A stretch of 17,275 nucleotides of DNA from Bacteroidales bacterium. GTDB lineage: Bacteria > Bacteroidota > Bacteroidia > Bacteroidales > VadinHA17. The DNA lies in assembly GCA_029935275.1 (NCBI GenBank), contig JAOZKQ010000017.1, forward strand, positions 1 to 17,275. Direction: 5' to 3'. The position numbers were made by a program, and so were the translations under genes. Every line of letters starts with the position of its first letter. Position 1 is the stretch's first letter. The notes beneath the pieces were generated by a model, which saw only the letters and a list, made by a program, of their open reading frames with translations, had not been told where the DNA came from and searched no databases. Positions 1 through 7,602 of this stretch are shown one piece after another.

Positions 1-175
1 ATGAGCCACCAATTCCAGATGAATGTGAGCCACTAATCTAGGTTTAAAGTGAACCAGTCATTCCAAACAAAAACGACTGTTAATCACAGAATTCTTAATA
101 TCTTAACTCTCGGTTTTGTGTGGTTCAGTAGAAGACGGGGAGCTATGCTAAGTTTGCAGCGGGATTAGTGGCTCT
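1..175. mobile_element. Gene-free repeat block, possible IS21-family end remnant
   Basis: Three related direct repeats begin at 2, 26 and 50, exactly 24 bases apart (TGAGCCACC, TGAGCCACT, TGAACCAGT). Two copies in the opposite orientation lie at 119-127 (TGTGGTTCA) and 167-175 (AGTGGCTCT), 48 bases apart, which is twice the same period. Positions 27-38 and 163-174 form a perfect 12-base inverted repeat (GAGCCACTAATC / GATTAGTGGCTC). Multiple regularly spaced repeats inside the ends are known for IS21-family elements, so a leftover pair of ends or a single complex end is plausible. No istA or istB coding sequence is visible, so an intact element is excluded within the window. The block lies downstream of the minus-strand kinase gene, and I see no clear terminator between 175 and 214. 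Confidence 0.4.
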
Positions 176-214
176 GCATATCCGGGATTTACAGTAAATT
201 TCAAGACCTTTAAA

Positions 215-1570
215 TCAGTTTAAAATGACTGTAAAAGTGATTAGCTTATCCTTTGTGGAATTTAGCAAAATATCACCATTCATTTTGAGCATTATTTGCT
301 TGCTAAGGCTCAATCCAATGCCAGAGCCTTCATCTTTGGTTGTAAAAAATGGAATAAAAATTTGTTCTCTTATTTCACGAGGAATAGCGGGCCCATTATT
401 GATAATTTCTACTTTGGTTGTATTATTCGTTTGAAGGAGCTTTATTATAATTTCCGGATTTCTGGTATTTCCCAAAATTAGGGCCTCATATGCATTCTTC
501 AATAGGTTAATTAATACTTGCGATAAGAGTTTTTCGTCAGTAATAAACATTAGGTTTTCAGGTATATTTTTTCTCAATGTTATAGTACTAAATCTGGAAA
601 AAGTAGCAGCTGCTAGAAGGTTATCCTCAATTAATGTGGATAAATTCACTTCTTTAAGTTCAGGGGCAGGAAGTTTTGTAAATTTCCGATAATTATTAAC
701 AAAGTTCATTAGGCCAAGACTGCGCTCTTCAATTACCCTAAGTCCTTTTACTGTGTTTGTAATTGTTTTAGGTTCAATATCTTTCACACCAATTAGTTTG
801 TTGTTTCTGGTGTAATACTTCGAAATAACTTGCGTTAAGGTAGTGATGGGAGCAATATTATTCATTATTTCATGCGACAACGTGCGAGCCAGCTTAATCC
901 ATGCATCTACTTCACCATTATCCAGCTCTTTGGTAATGTCGCTAACCGCCACTAATCTGATTCTCTCTTTTGCGGTCTTTATTGCAGACAAATTGAACAA
1001 TAGCTTCTGGCCATATTTGTTTTCAAAAATGGCAGATTGTTGATGCCGTTTTTGATTGGGGCGCATGATAAAATCAGGCAAAGCTGTGTCAATTGTTGTC
1101 AGTGCATTTATATGATGATAATCGTGTAAATCAGTTAGTCTAACCGCTGCCGGATTAATATTTATTACTCTTCCTGTTTCATTAATTGAAATAAGCCCTG
1201 TAGTCGATTGATTAATAACAGAACGAAAGTATTGTTCCTGGATATTAATATCTAGTTTGGTTTGCTTGATTAGATCGTTTAGTCTTTCTATTCCATGATA
1301 CACATCGTCGATGACTTTGTTGCCTGTATGTGATGGAGCCACCAGCGAGGTGTCTTCATTCTCAATACCCAATAAGAAAAGAGCAATCCATTGATTAATA
1401 TTATTAAAATATTTGATGATATTTATTACGGCGCCTGTTAATAATATAAGTACGACAAGACAGATATAATAGGATTGCTTTTCAAAGTAAAAAAACGCCA
1501 TTGCAATCGACAACATAATAATGATAATCAATCTCAATAAAATTGCTGTATAGAATTTTTTATAGGCCAT
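215..1570 (-). CDS. Membrane-bound sensor histidine kinase, NtrY-like
   Basis: This 451-residue protein is a two-component sensor kinase that would phosphorylate the adjacent response regulator. It has two hydrophobic segments at the N-terminus (about 10-28 and 35-54) with almost no periplasmic loop, so the signal is probably membrane-embedded or cytoplasmic. A PAS-like domain follows (about 111-215, beginning QEQYFRSVINQSTTGLISI). The dimerization and phosphoacceptor region carries SHEIMNN with His233. The ATPase domain shows an N box at 355-363 (NLLKNAYEA), a G1-type motif NNGPAIP at 391-397 and a G2 motif GSGIGL at 415-420. The usual aspartate of the G1 box is asparagine here. It lies 26 bases downstream of the regulator gene, so the two are probably co-transcribed. 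The partner and family assignment are firm; the stimulus is unknown. Confidence 0.93.
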   Translation of the reverse strand: MAYKKFYTAILLRLIIIIMLSIAMAFFYFEKQSYYICLVVLILLTGAVINIIKYFNNINQWIALFLLGIENEDTSLVAPSHTGNKVIDDVYHGIERLNDLIKQTKLDINIQEQYFRSVINQSTTGLISINETGRVININPAAVRLTDLHDYHHINALTTIDTALPDFIMRPNQKRHQQSAIFENKYGQKLLFNLSAIKTAKERIRLVAVSDITKELDNGEVDAWIKLARTLSHEIMNNIAPITTLTQVISKYYTRNNKLIGVKDIEPKTITNTVKGLRVIEERSLGLMNFVNNYRKFTKLPAPELKEVNLSTLIEDNLLAAATFSRFSTITLRKNIPENLMFITDEKLLSQVLINLLKNAYEALILGNTRNPEIIIKLLQTNNTTKVEIINNGPAIPREIREQIFIPFFTTKDEGSGIGLSLSKQIMLKMNGDILLNSTKDKLITFTVILN

Positions 1571-1596
1571 ATCCGAAGATAAAAGTGATTATCCCC

Positions 1597-2961
1597 TTAG
1601 ATTCCATATTTTTTAAGTTTATTGTAAAGTGTCTGACGGGTAATTCCTAAATTTTTTGCCACGGCGCTCATATTGCCTTTTTCATTGTGTGTTCTGTCAA
1701 GTATCATCTCTTTTTCCATTTCTTCAATGGTTATATTTTGCAGGTCTCTTTTTAGATTTTTTGTATGTTCATTTAAAGAAAAACTATCTTCATTCAAAAC
1801 TTTATCATCAGCTAAAATTACTGCCCTTTCCACTGTATGTTGCAATTCTCTTACATTTCCGGGCCATTTATATTTTAGCAGTTTCCGCATTGCATTTTGA
1901 TTAATTTTTAATCCATATTTATCATACTTAATGGCGTATTTACTGAGATAAAATTCGGCAATTAACAATATGTCGTTCCCACGATCTCTTAGAGGTGGTA
2001 GTTCAATGGTTATAGTATTAATTCGATAGAGTAGATCTTCCCTGAAAAGCCCATCAGAAATCATCGAATTAATATCTTTATTGGTCGCCGTTATCAACCT
2101 GATGTCAACAGGAATTTGAATGTTACTTCCTAACTTTATAATGGTTCTGTTTTGCAAGGTGGTGAGCATTTTTGCCTGTAGAGATAAGGATAGGTTTCCA
2201 ATTTCGTCAAGAAAAAGTGTGCCTTTATTAGCGGCTTCGAACTTACCGATTCGGTCTTCATTTGCATCAGTAAACGAGCCTTTTGTATGGCCAAAAAGCT
2301 CGCTTTCAAAAAGAGTTTCGCTTATAGCTCCCATATCCACCGCGAGCATTATTTCCTTATTCCTTTTGGAATATCTATGTATTTCGCCGGCAATAAGTTC
2401 TTTCCCCGTCCCATTTTCACCAGTGATAAAAATATTCGCATCTGTAACGGCAACTTTTTTTACCATTTCCATCACTCGCCTCATAGGTTTCGATTGCCCT
2501 ATAAGCGTTTGCGATGTTGGCTTCAGCTCTTGTTTTAAGGTATGGGTGGCTTTTAATAATGATGCATTTTCAATTTTACTTTTCCTAAGCTTCATGGAAG
2601 CGTGTAATGTACTTATCAGTTTATTGTTATCCCACGGTTTTAAAATGAAATCGAACGCACCTTCTTTCACGGCTTTGACTGCTAATTCAATATCGCCGTA
2701 AGCGGTAATCATAATTACGCTAATCGTGGAATCGTATTTCTGAATCTGGTGTAACCAATAGATTCCTTCGTTTCCACTATTAATTCCGGCCTTAAAATTC
2801 ATATCAAGCAATACAACATCTATGTTCCTTTTTTGAATTGTGGAAATCAAATTATTGGGGTTATTAAGAGTGAATACATGATCGAATTCAGTTTGCAGTA
2901 ACATTTCAAGTGCGGTTAAAACACTCTTATTGTCGTCTAGAATAAGAATATTACTTTTCAT
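1597..2961 (-). CDS. Sigma-54-dependent response regulator, NtrC family
   Basis: This 454-residue transcription activator has all three NtrC modules. The receiver domain (about 1-125) has the acidic pair Asp9-Asp10, phosphoacceptor Asp53, Thr86 and Lys108. The AAA+ domain (about 152-390) has Walker A GENGTGKE at 181-188, Walker B with LDEIG at 251-255, and arginines Arg307 and Arg313 in FREDLLYR. The sigma-54 contact loop reads GSFTDA at 228-233 in place of canonical GAFTGA, which keeps the Phe-Thr pair. The Fis-type DNA-binding helix-turn-helix is at the C-terminus (about 415-454, ending TRQTLYNKLKKYGI). It is the first gene of the minus-strand operon with the kinase. The ATG is preceded by an AT-rich leader without a Shine-Dalgarno sequence, as is common in Bacteroidota. 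Its likely target is the divergent ABC transporter operon. Confidence 0.95.
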   Translation of the reverse strand: MKSNILILDDNKSVLTALEMLLQTEFDHVFTLNNPNNLISTIQKRNIDVVLLDMNFKAGINSGNEGIYWLHQIQKYDSTISVIMITAYGDIELAVKAVKEGAFDFILKPWDNNKLISTLHASMKLRKSKIENASLLKATHTLKQELKPTSQTLIGQSKPMRRVMEMVKKVAVTDANIFITGENGTGKELIAGEIHRYSKRNKEIMLAVDMGAISETLFESELFGHTKGSFTDANEDRIGKFEAANKGTLFLDEIGNLSLSLQAKMLTTLQNRTIIKLGSNIQIPVDIRLITATNKDINSMISDGLFREDLLYRINTITIELPPLRDRGNDILLIAEFYLSKYAIKYDKYGLKINQNAMRKLLKYKWPGNVRELQHTVERAVILADDKVLNEDSFSLNEHTKNLKRDLQNITIEEMEKEMILDRTHNEKGNMSAVAKNLGITRQTLYNKLKKYGI

Positions 2962-3028
2962 ATTTTGTAATATTTATAAGTCGATAGACCAATTCTTATC
3001 TGTATCTGATTTGATGCGTTGTCTACTG

Positions 3029-3060
3029 CAAATGTAAGATTTTGTCAATTATATATACAA
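3029..3060 (-). promoter_or_regulatory. Bacteroidota-type promoter for the two-component operon
   Basis: Read on the minus strand, TACATTTG (plus 3029-3036) matches the TAnnTTTG -7 element known for the Bacteroidota primary sigma factor. A TTG at plus 3058-3060 sits 21 bases upstream of it as a -33 element. This would give a leader of about 60 bases before the regulator ATG at 2961. The match is by eye; no transcription start is known. Confidence 0.5.
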
Positions 3061-3145
3061 CTACTGTAAAATATTTATACACTTCTTATTGGTTTTTAAA
3101 TTCCACAGTGTTGTATAGGCCTAATATTCAGATGCATAGAATTTA

Positions 3146-3161
3146 TGGCATAACATTTGGA
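3146..3161 (+). promoter_or_regulatory. Candidate sigma-54 (-24/-12) promoter
   Basis: TGGCAT-N5-TTGGA resembles the sigma-54 consensus TGGCAC-N5-TTGCA with correct spacing. It has one mismatch in the -24 box and a G in place of the important C in the -12 box. It points toward 3244 and the ABC transporter genes, and lies in the divergent region of an NtrC-type regulator, which gives it context. The imperfect -12 element keeps this tentative. Confidence 0.35.
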
Positions 3162-3243
3162 CAAGGGTATTTGCCGTCATATATATTTGTTAAGTATTCT
3201 GATGAAAATTATAATAATCAATTGAAAAATATATTTAGAGTAC

Positions 3244-3573
3244 ATGAAAACAACTGCGAGTATTACTATTCTGATATTACTATTTATAGCGAATAGCATT
3301 TTTTCGCAAGTAGTTACACAAATAGTTAAAGGGAATGTTTTTGATAATGAACCCCAGACCCAATTTATTGGAGTAACTATTGTGATTTTAGATACAGGTT
3401 CGATAATAGGGGCAACAACTGATTTAGAGGGAAATTATAAATTAGTACATGTATCTTTAGGTCATTATAATATCCAATTCAGCGATATGGGTTATGATCC
3501 GGTAATAGTATCTGAAATATTGGAATGTATGGGCATTTCAGATAAGAAACATGCTGGGATCGCCGATGTATGA
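3244..3573 (+). CDS. Small secreted carboxypeptidase-regulatory-like protein, apparently decayed
   Basis: This 109-residue product has a signal peptide (about 1-21, ending IFS|Q) followed by one carboxypeptidase-regulatory-like beta-sandwich domain (about 28-92: KGNVFD, then GVTIVILD, then TTDLEGNYKL, then GY.P). This domain normally caps the N-terminus of much longer outer-membrane receptors, and no barrel follows here. It aligns without gaps over about 70 residues with the product of 8241-8633, with 28 identical by hand count. After residue 93 (SEI) the similarity stops and the reading frame ends early. In the same frame, at 3643-3660 beyond two stop codons, the codons SYKIEF reappear, identical to the C-terminus of the 8241 product. 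I read this as a degraded copy of that gene. Expression as a shortened protein remains possible. Confidence 0.55.
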   Translation: MKTTASITILILLFIANSIFSQVVTQIVKGNVFDNEPQTQFIGVTIVILDTGSIIGATTDLEGNYKLVHVSLGHYNIQFSDMGYDPVIVSEILECMGISDKKHAGIADV

Positions 3574-3807
3574 AGGATACGTGTATAATTACAAAACCGA
3601 GAGTATTCAAGCAATCAAAACTATAATTGTTTACCAATGTTAAGTTATAAAATAGAATTTAAAGGATAAAAAAGAGAAGAATTATAATGAAGAAGAGACA
3701 GGATACAAAACCCGACATTGATTATTCAGAAACGATAATAATGATTGATGCTAAATGAATTGTTATTGCATTAATCCTTAAACTCTTTTTCCAAATGATA
3801 TATTAAT
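3574..3807 (+). other. Relic of the preceding gene and leader of the ABC operon
   Basis: Bases 3574-3669 continue the frame of the preceding gene through stops at 3571 and 3586, and end with codons LPMLSYKIEFKG then TAA at 3667. Positions 3641-3660 match 8611-8630 at 19 of 20 bases. Bases 3670-3807 contain a 23-codon open frame (3687-3758, MKKRQDTKPDIDYSE and onward) preceded by a purine-rich stretch; I do not recognise it and do not call it a gene. No clear TAnnTTTG promoter is visible before the ATPase gene at 3808, so its transcript may start further upstream. Confidence 0.4.
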
Positions 3808-4482
3808 ATGATAATAATAGAAAAATTAACAAAAGTATTTCGAACAGAGGATGTCGAAACCTTTGCACTAAACAGTGTAGATATTCATGTAAAAAGAGGT
3901 GAATTTGTGGCTATTATGGGGCCATCTGGTTGTGGAAAATCAACCTTACTAAATATTATTGGTTTATTAGATAACTCCACTGAAGGATCCTATTTTTTCA
4001 ATGGGACTGATATTACTAATTTGAAAGAGAAAAGTCGCACCAAGATTCGTAAAGGTAACATTGGCTTTATATTTCAGAGTTTCCATCTTATTGATAAACT
4101 TAATGTTTATGATAATATAGAACTTCCTTTATTGTACCTGAAAATGAATGCTTCTGATCGTCGTAAAAGGGTTACAGAAGTATTGACTCGAATGAAAATT
4201 GGCCACAGAACAAAACACTTTCCTCAACAACTTTCGGGAGGTCAGCAACAGCGTGTTGCAATAGCAAGGTCGGTAGTGGCAAACCCCGGATTAATCCTGG
4301 CCGATGAGCCTACAGGTAACCTCGATTCGAAAAATGGTTTTAAGGTGATGACTCTTTTATCTGAGTTAAATCAGGAAGGATCCACTATTTTAATGGTGAC
4401 ACACTCCGAACGTGATGCCGGCTATGCACACCGTACTATAAATTTACTTGATGGCCATGTAATTACAGAAACGTCAAGTTAG
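3808..4482 (+). CDS. ABC transporter ATP-binding protein, LolD/MacB family
   Basis: This 224-residue nucleotide-binding subunit would power the membrane protein encoded next to it. All ABC motifs are intact: Walker A GPSGCGKST at 38-46, Q-loop Gln90, signature LSGGQQQR at 142-149, Walker B LILADEPTG at 162-170 with Glu167, D-loop LDS at 172-174 and switch His199. Length and the ADEPTGNLDS block are typical of the lipoprotein-release and macrolide-type exporters (LolD, FtsE, MacB), which act mechanically on periplasmic or membrane substrates and do not import solutes. It is followed after 35 bases by the permease. Substrate is unknown. No periplasmic adaptor or TolC-like gene occurs in this window. 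Confidence 0.93.
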   Translation: MIIIEKLTKVFRTEDVETFALNSVDIHVKRGEFVAIMGPSGCGKSTLLNIIGLLDNSTEGSYFFNGTDITNLKEKSRTKIRKGNIGFIFQSFHLIDKLNVYDNIELPLLYLKMNASDRRKRVTEVLTRMKIGHRTKHFPQQLSGGQQQRVAIARSVVANPGLILADEPTGNLDSKNGFKVMTLLSELNQEGSTILMVTHSERDAGYAHRTINLLDGHVITETSS

Positions 4483-4517
4483 ATATATAAAAATCAAGAA
4501 TTAAAATCGCTAATACC

Positions 4518-6872
4518 ATGATAAAGAATTATTTTAAAATAGCATTTGCAAATCTTATTAGTAATAAGGTGTATTCAGTAATAAGTATTTCCAGCCTTTC
4601 TATTGGATTAGCGGTTTGTATATTGCTATTTTTATATGTATCGCGAGAAAGAAGCTATGATCGTTATCACGAGAAAGCAGATAATATTTATAGACTATGC
4701 CAGGAAGAACATCCATATCAAGCTCCGGGAGCTGCGAAATTACTGACAGATAATTTACCTGAAATTAAAAACTATGCCCGGATTTTACCGAGAGATAATA
4801 TCCTTGTTCAACTTGATAATCAAAGATATAAAGAAAATTTTGTCGCATGGACTGATGCTGAGCTATTTCAGATATTCTCTTTTGAGTTTAAAGATGGAAA
4901 TCCCGGGAATTCACTACAACAACCTGGCACAGCAGTTCTCAATGAGAAAACAGCCCGTAAATATTTTGGTGATGAAAATGCCATCGGTAAAACATTTAAA
5001 GTGGGTGGCGAATACGATTATACCGTCGTTGGTGTAATAAAGGATATTCCACAAAATTCGCACTTTACATTTGATTTATTTTTAACACTTGCCGATGGAG
5101 ATAAGATGTTTAGTGAAGGATGGATGGAGAATTGGGGTTGGAATAACTTTTTAGTGTATTTTGAGATTCAAGATCAGTTTTCAAAGTCTGATTTAGAAGT
5201 CAAAATTTCTGAGCTTCTGAAAAATTTCAATAATGCTGATGGTATTATGGAGCAATTTACCTTACAAAACTTAAAAGATATCCACTTATATTCTTCTCAT
5301 TTCTTAGGCGATATTCAACCACAAAACAGCATTACATATGTACTTATTTTTTCAGCTATCGCTTTATTGATATTGCTAATAGCTACTTTTAATTATGTAA
5401 ATTTATTAACGGCTAATGCTACTACCCGAGTTACAGAAATTGGGATTAGGAAAACATTTGGAGCTTCTAAATCTCAGTTGGCTATCCAATTTATTTTCGA
5501 ATCTATGCTTGTGTTTATTATTTCATTTTGCATATCATTGATTCTCCTAAGGTTTAGTATACCGCTATTTAATGAGCTTTCTGAAAAATCATTATCCCTA
5601 GCAATCCTTAGCAATTATAAAATACTTTCAAGTCTACTCGGTATGATTTTGCTGGCGAGCATTATAGCCGGTTGGTATCCAGCCTTTGTTTTATCCTCCT
5701 ATAATCCTGTTAAGATAATGAAATCATCCCAAAGTGGCATTGGTTCAGGATTTCAGATCAAGAAAATTTTAGTGGGTGCTCAGTTTACAATTGTTATTAT
5801 ATTAATCTCCAGTGCCATTGTTATGTCTCGTCAAATTAACTTTCTTCAGGACAAAGAATTGGGTTTTGAAAAGGAAGCAGTACTAACAGCAATATTTGAT
5901 TTTGGTGATGAGGCAAAGTTCAATACCTTAAAGCAGGCTCTGCTCGAACAAAGTTTTGTTTCCAATGTTTCTACCGCCAGTCGTATACCTTCTGGTGACC
6001 TCGGTAATCAAGGCACTGTTGTGCCTGAGGGTCAGGAAGAACCTATTCTGATTCCTTATGTGCATGTTAACTTCGATTATTTTAGAACCTTGGGTATTAA
6101 GCCAATAGAAGGAAGATTGTTTACTAACGAGATACAAACAGACGCGATAGAATCAGTTATTCTTAACAAGGCAGCTGTTGCCCTATTTGGTTTAACAGGG
6201 GATCCTATTGGACAGACACTCAAATGTAACTGGCCAAAATCAACTAGAAAAATAGTAGGGATTATAGATGATATTCACTTTGAATCACTTTACACTAAGA
6301 CTAAACCAGTGGTTTTCGTAATACATTATCCTCTTGCTTATCATATAATTGTTAAAGTGAATACCCCCGATCTTATCAAAGCAAAGAACTCCATTACTGA
6401 AGTTTGTCAAAGTATTTATTCTGACGAAATCATTGAATTTAGTTTTTTGGATACGATATTAGAACAAAGATATCAAAAGGATTACAACACTTTCCAACTT
6501 ATGGGATTCTTTGCAGCACTGGCTATTTTCTTAGCAAGCATGGGTTTATTAGGTATGGTAAGTTTTATTTTGATAGGCAAAACTAAAGAAATAGGCATTC
6601 GGAAAGTAAATGGTGCAACTGTCTCTGAAATCATGAAAATGCTTAATGTTAGCTTTGTAAAGTGGATGGCTATATCATTTGTAATAGCTACTCCAATTGC
6701 TTATTACAGTATGAATAAATGGCTGGAAAGCTTTGCTTATAAAACTGCACTCAATTGGTGGGTATTTGTTTTAGCAGGCATAATCTCAATAGTCATCGTA
6801 TTGCTTACAGTAAGCGGGCTAACTTATAGGGCTGCTCTGAGGAATCCGGTGGAGTCCTTAAAATATGAATAA
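4518..6872 (+). CDS. FtsX/MacB-like ABC transporter permease
   Basis: This 784-residue inner-membrane subunit belongs to the long duplicated permeases common in Bacteroidota. Order: transmembrane helix 1 (about 20-41), a periplasmic MacB core domain (about 45-270), FtsX block 1 with three helices (about 275-296, 328-350, 370-392), another helix (about 417-436), a second periplasmic domain (about 440-655), and FtsX block 2 with three helices (about 661-685, 716-732, 748-766). The cytoplasmic coupling motif EIGIRK occurs in both halves (307-312 and 691-696), which shows the internal duplication. It pairs with the ATPase upstream. Regulation by the divergent two-component system is inferred from position and is a frequent arrangement in the phylum. 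The exported or mechanically handled substrate cannot be told. Confidence 0.92.
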   Translation: MIKNYFKIAFANLISNKVYSVISISSLSIGLAVCILLFLYVSRERSYDRYHEKADNIYRLCQEEHPYQAPGAAKLLTDNLPEIKNYARILPRDNILVQLDNQRYKENFVAWTDAELFQIFSFEFKDGNPGNSLQQPGTAVLNEKTARKYFGDENAIGKTFKVGGEYDYTVVGVIKDIPQNSHFTFDLFLTLADGDKMFSEGWMENWGWNNFLVYFEIQDQFSKSDLEVKISELLKNFNNADGIMEQFTLQNLKDIHLYSSHFLGDIQPQNSITYVLIFSAIALLILLIATFNYVNLLTANATTRVTEIGIRKTFGASKSQLAIQFIFESMLVFIISFCISLILLRFSIPLFNELSEKSLSLAILSNYKILSSLLGMILLASIIAGWYPAFVLSSYNPVKIMKSSQSGIGSGFQIKKILVGAQFTIVIILISSAIVMSRQINFLQDKELGFEKEAVLTAIFDFGDEAKFNTLKQALLEQSFVSNVSTASRIPSGDLGNQGTVVPEGQEEPILIPYVHVNFDYFRTLGIKPIEGRLFTNEIQTDAIESVILNKAAVALFGLTGDPIGQTLKCNWPKSTRKIVGIIDDIHFESLYTKTKPVVFVIHYPLAYHIIVKVNTPDLIKAKNSITEVCQSIYSDEIIEFSFLDTILEQRYQKDYNTFQLMGFFAALAIFLASMGLLGMVSFILIGKTKEIGIRKVNGATVSEIMKMLNVSFVKWMAISFVIATPIAYYSMNKWLESFAYKTALNWWVFVLAGIISIVIVLLTVSGLTYRAALRNPVESLKYE

Positions 6873-6888
6873 TTCCTGAACTTGATAG

Positions 6889-7251
6889 AAAATTACAAGA
6901 TTCAATATATATTCTGTTTCATTTGTTCCTAACAGAAAACATTTGGCAATTGCTTCAGCAGATAAGTTAGTTAGAATTTGGGACATGGGAAAATCCGTAT
7001 TTATTGACACATTGGATGGACAACATATTGCGAATTGGATGTGGTCTCGCTACAGTCCTGATGGTAAATACTTAATTAGTGGATCAAATGGTTCTTGGAG
7101 TGATGATTGTATAAAAGTTGTTTGGGAAACCGAAACATATAGTCAAGTCAGTAGAATTGTTATGTCAGTCAGGATCTTATTTACTGAAAATATTTGCAAT
7201 GAGATGATTACAAAGCTAATTAGGACGGATTTGAATATCAGCAAAGAATAA
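6889..7251 (+). pseudogene. WD40-repeat protein fragment
   Basis: An open frame runs from just after a stop at 6886 to a stop at 7249-7251. It encodes two WD40-type blades: one ending KLVRIWD with a preceding LAIASAD, and one reading YSPDGKYLISGS with a later IKVVWETE. Coding similarity begins before any ATG; the first possible start is a TTG at 6943, inside the first blade. Complete WD40 propellers have about seven blades, so both ends are missing, and the last 30 or so residues do not look like a blade. The doubled valine in KVVWE suggests a small local disturbance. This is most likely a relic left between two modules. Confidence 0.6.
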
Positions 7252-7526
7252 ATTCAAGGTTGAAAAACAATTCATCAATTGAAACAACTTTTCGTTAGTT
7301 AACTCGTCTTTATACAAGGTACAGCGGTATTTTTAACAATTGGGATAGACTCATGAAACAAATAATAATTGCTTTTGTTTTTCCTTGTGAATATACAAAT
7401 CTTAATTTTTAAAAAAGAGATTTGTCATATGTTCATTAGTAAATATTTATTCCTTAAATGCCATTACAGAAGATCACTTATCACCAGATTTTAAATTTGA
7501 TAACAGACGGGAAAATTTGGAGATAA
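7252..7526. other. Gene-free stretch with possible gene debris
   Basis: No gene is supported here. A 19-codon frame at 7353-7412 (MKQIIIAFVFP and onward) begins like a signal peptide and then stops, which would fit the surviving start of a lost exported protein. I see no convincing hairpin terminator, tRNA or promoter in this part. Confidence 0.4.
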
Positions 7527-7562
7527 AATTTTTTATTAAACGTAAGCGTTTAATAAAAAATT
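7527..7562. promoter_or_regulatory. Operator palindrome 1 upstream of the TetR gene
   Basis: Perfect 16-base arms (AATTTTTTATTAAACG and CGTTTAATAAAAAATT) flank the four bases TAAG. The core ATTAAACGTAAGCGT at 7535-7549 is repeated at 7580-7594. A repeated core around a promoter immediately before a TetR gene is the usual layout of a self-controlled TetR operator. The long AT stem could alternatively act as a transcription terminator for whatever lies to its left. Confidence 0.6.
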
Positions 7563-7567
7563 ATTTA

Positions 7568-7575
7568 TATATTTG
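7568..7575 (+). promoter_or_regulatory. Promoter -7 element of the TetR gene
   Basis: TATATTTG matches the Bacteroidota TAnnTTTG element. The expected -33 region (about 7544-7549) falls inside operator palindrome 1 and has no clear TTG. Transcription would start near 7582, inside operator copy 2, leaving a leader of about 20 bases before the ATG at 7603. Confidence 0.5.
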
Positions 7576-7579
7576 TGTA

Positions 7580-7594
7580 ATTAAACGTAAGCGT
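7580..7594. promoter_or_regulatory. Operator copy 2, partial
   Basis: ATTAAACGTAAGCGT repeats the core of operator 1 exactly, 45 bases downstream, but its right arm decays (CGTCTGG in place of CGTTTAA). It overlaps the predicted transcription start, so a bound repressor would block initiation. Confidence 0.5.
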
Positions 7595-7602
7595 CTGGAA
7601 AC

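Noticed and set aside
2120..2701. 193-codon plus-strand open frame
   Set aside because: It lies wholly antisense to the AAA+ domain of the response regulator, has no recognisable family and reads as a by-product of the opposite strand.
3042..3296. 84-codon plus-strand open frame in the divergent region
   Set aside because: It overlaps the predicted minus-strand promoter and the start of the 3244 gene in another frame; composition is low-complexity and tyrosine-rich without a domain.
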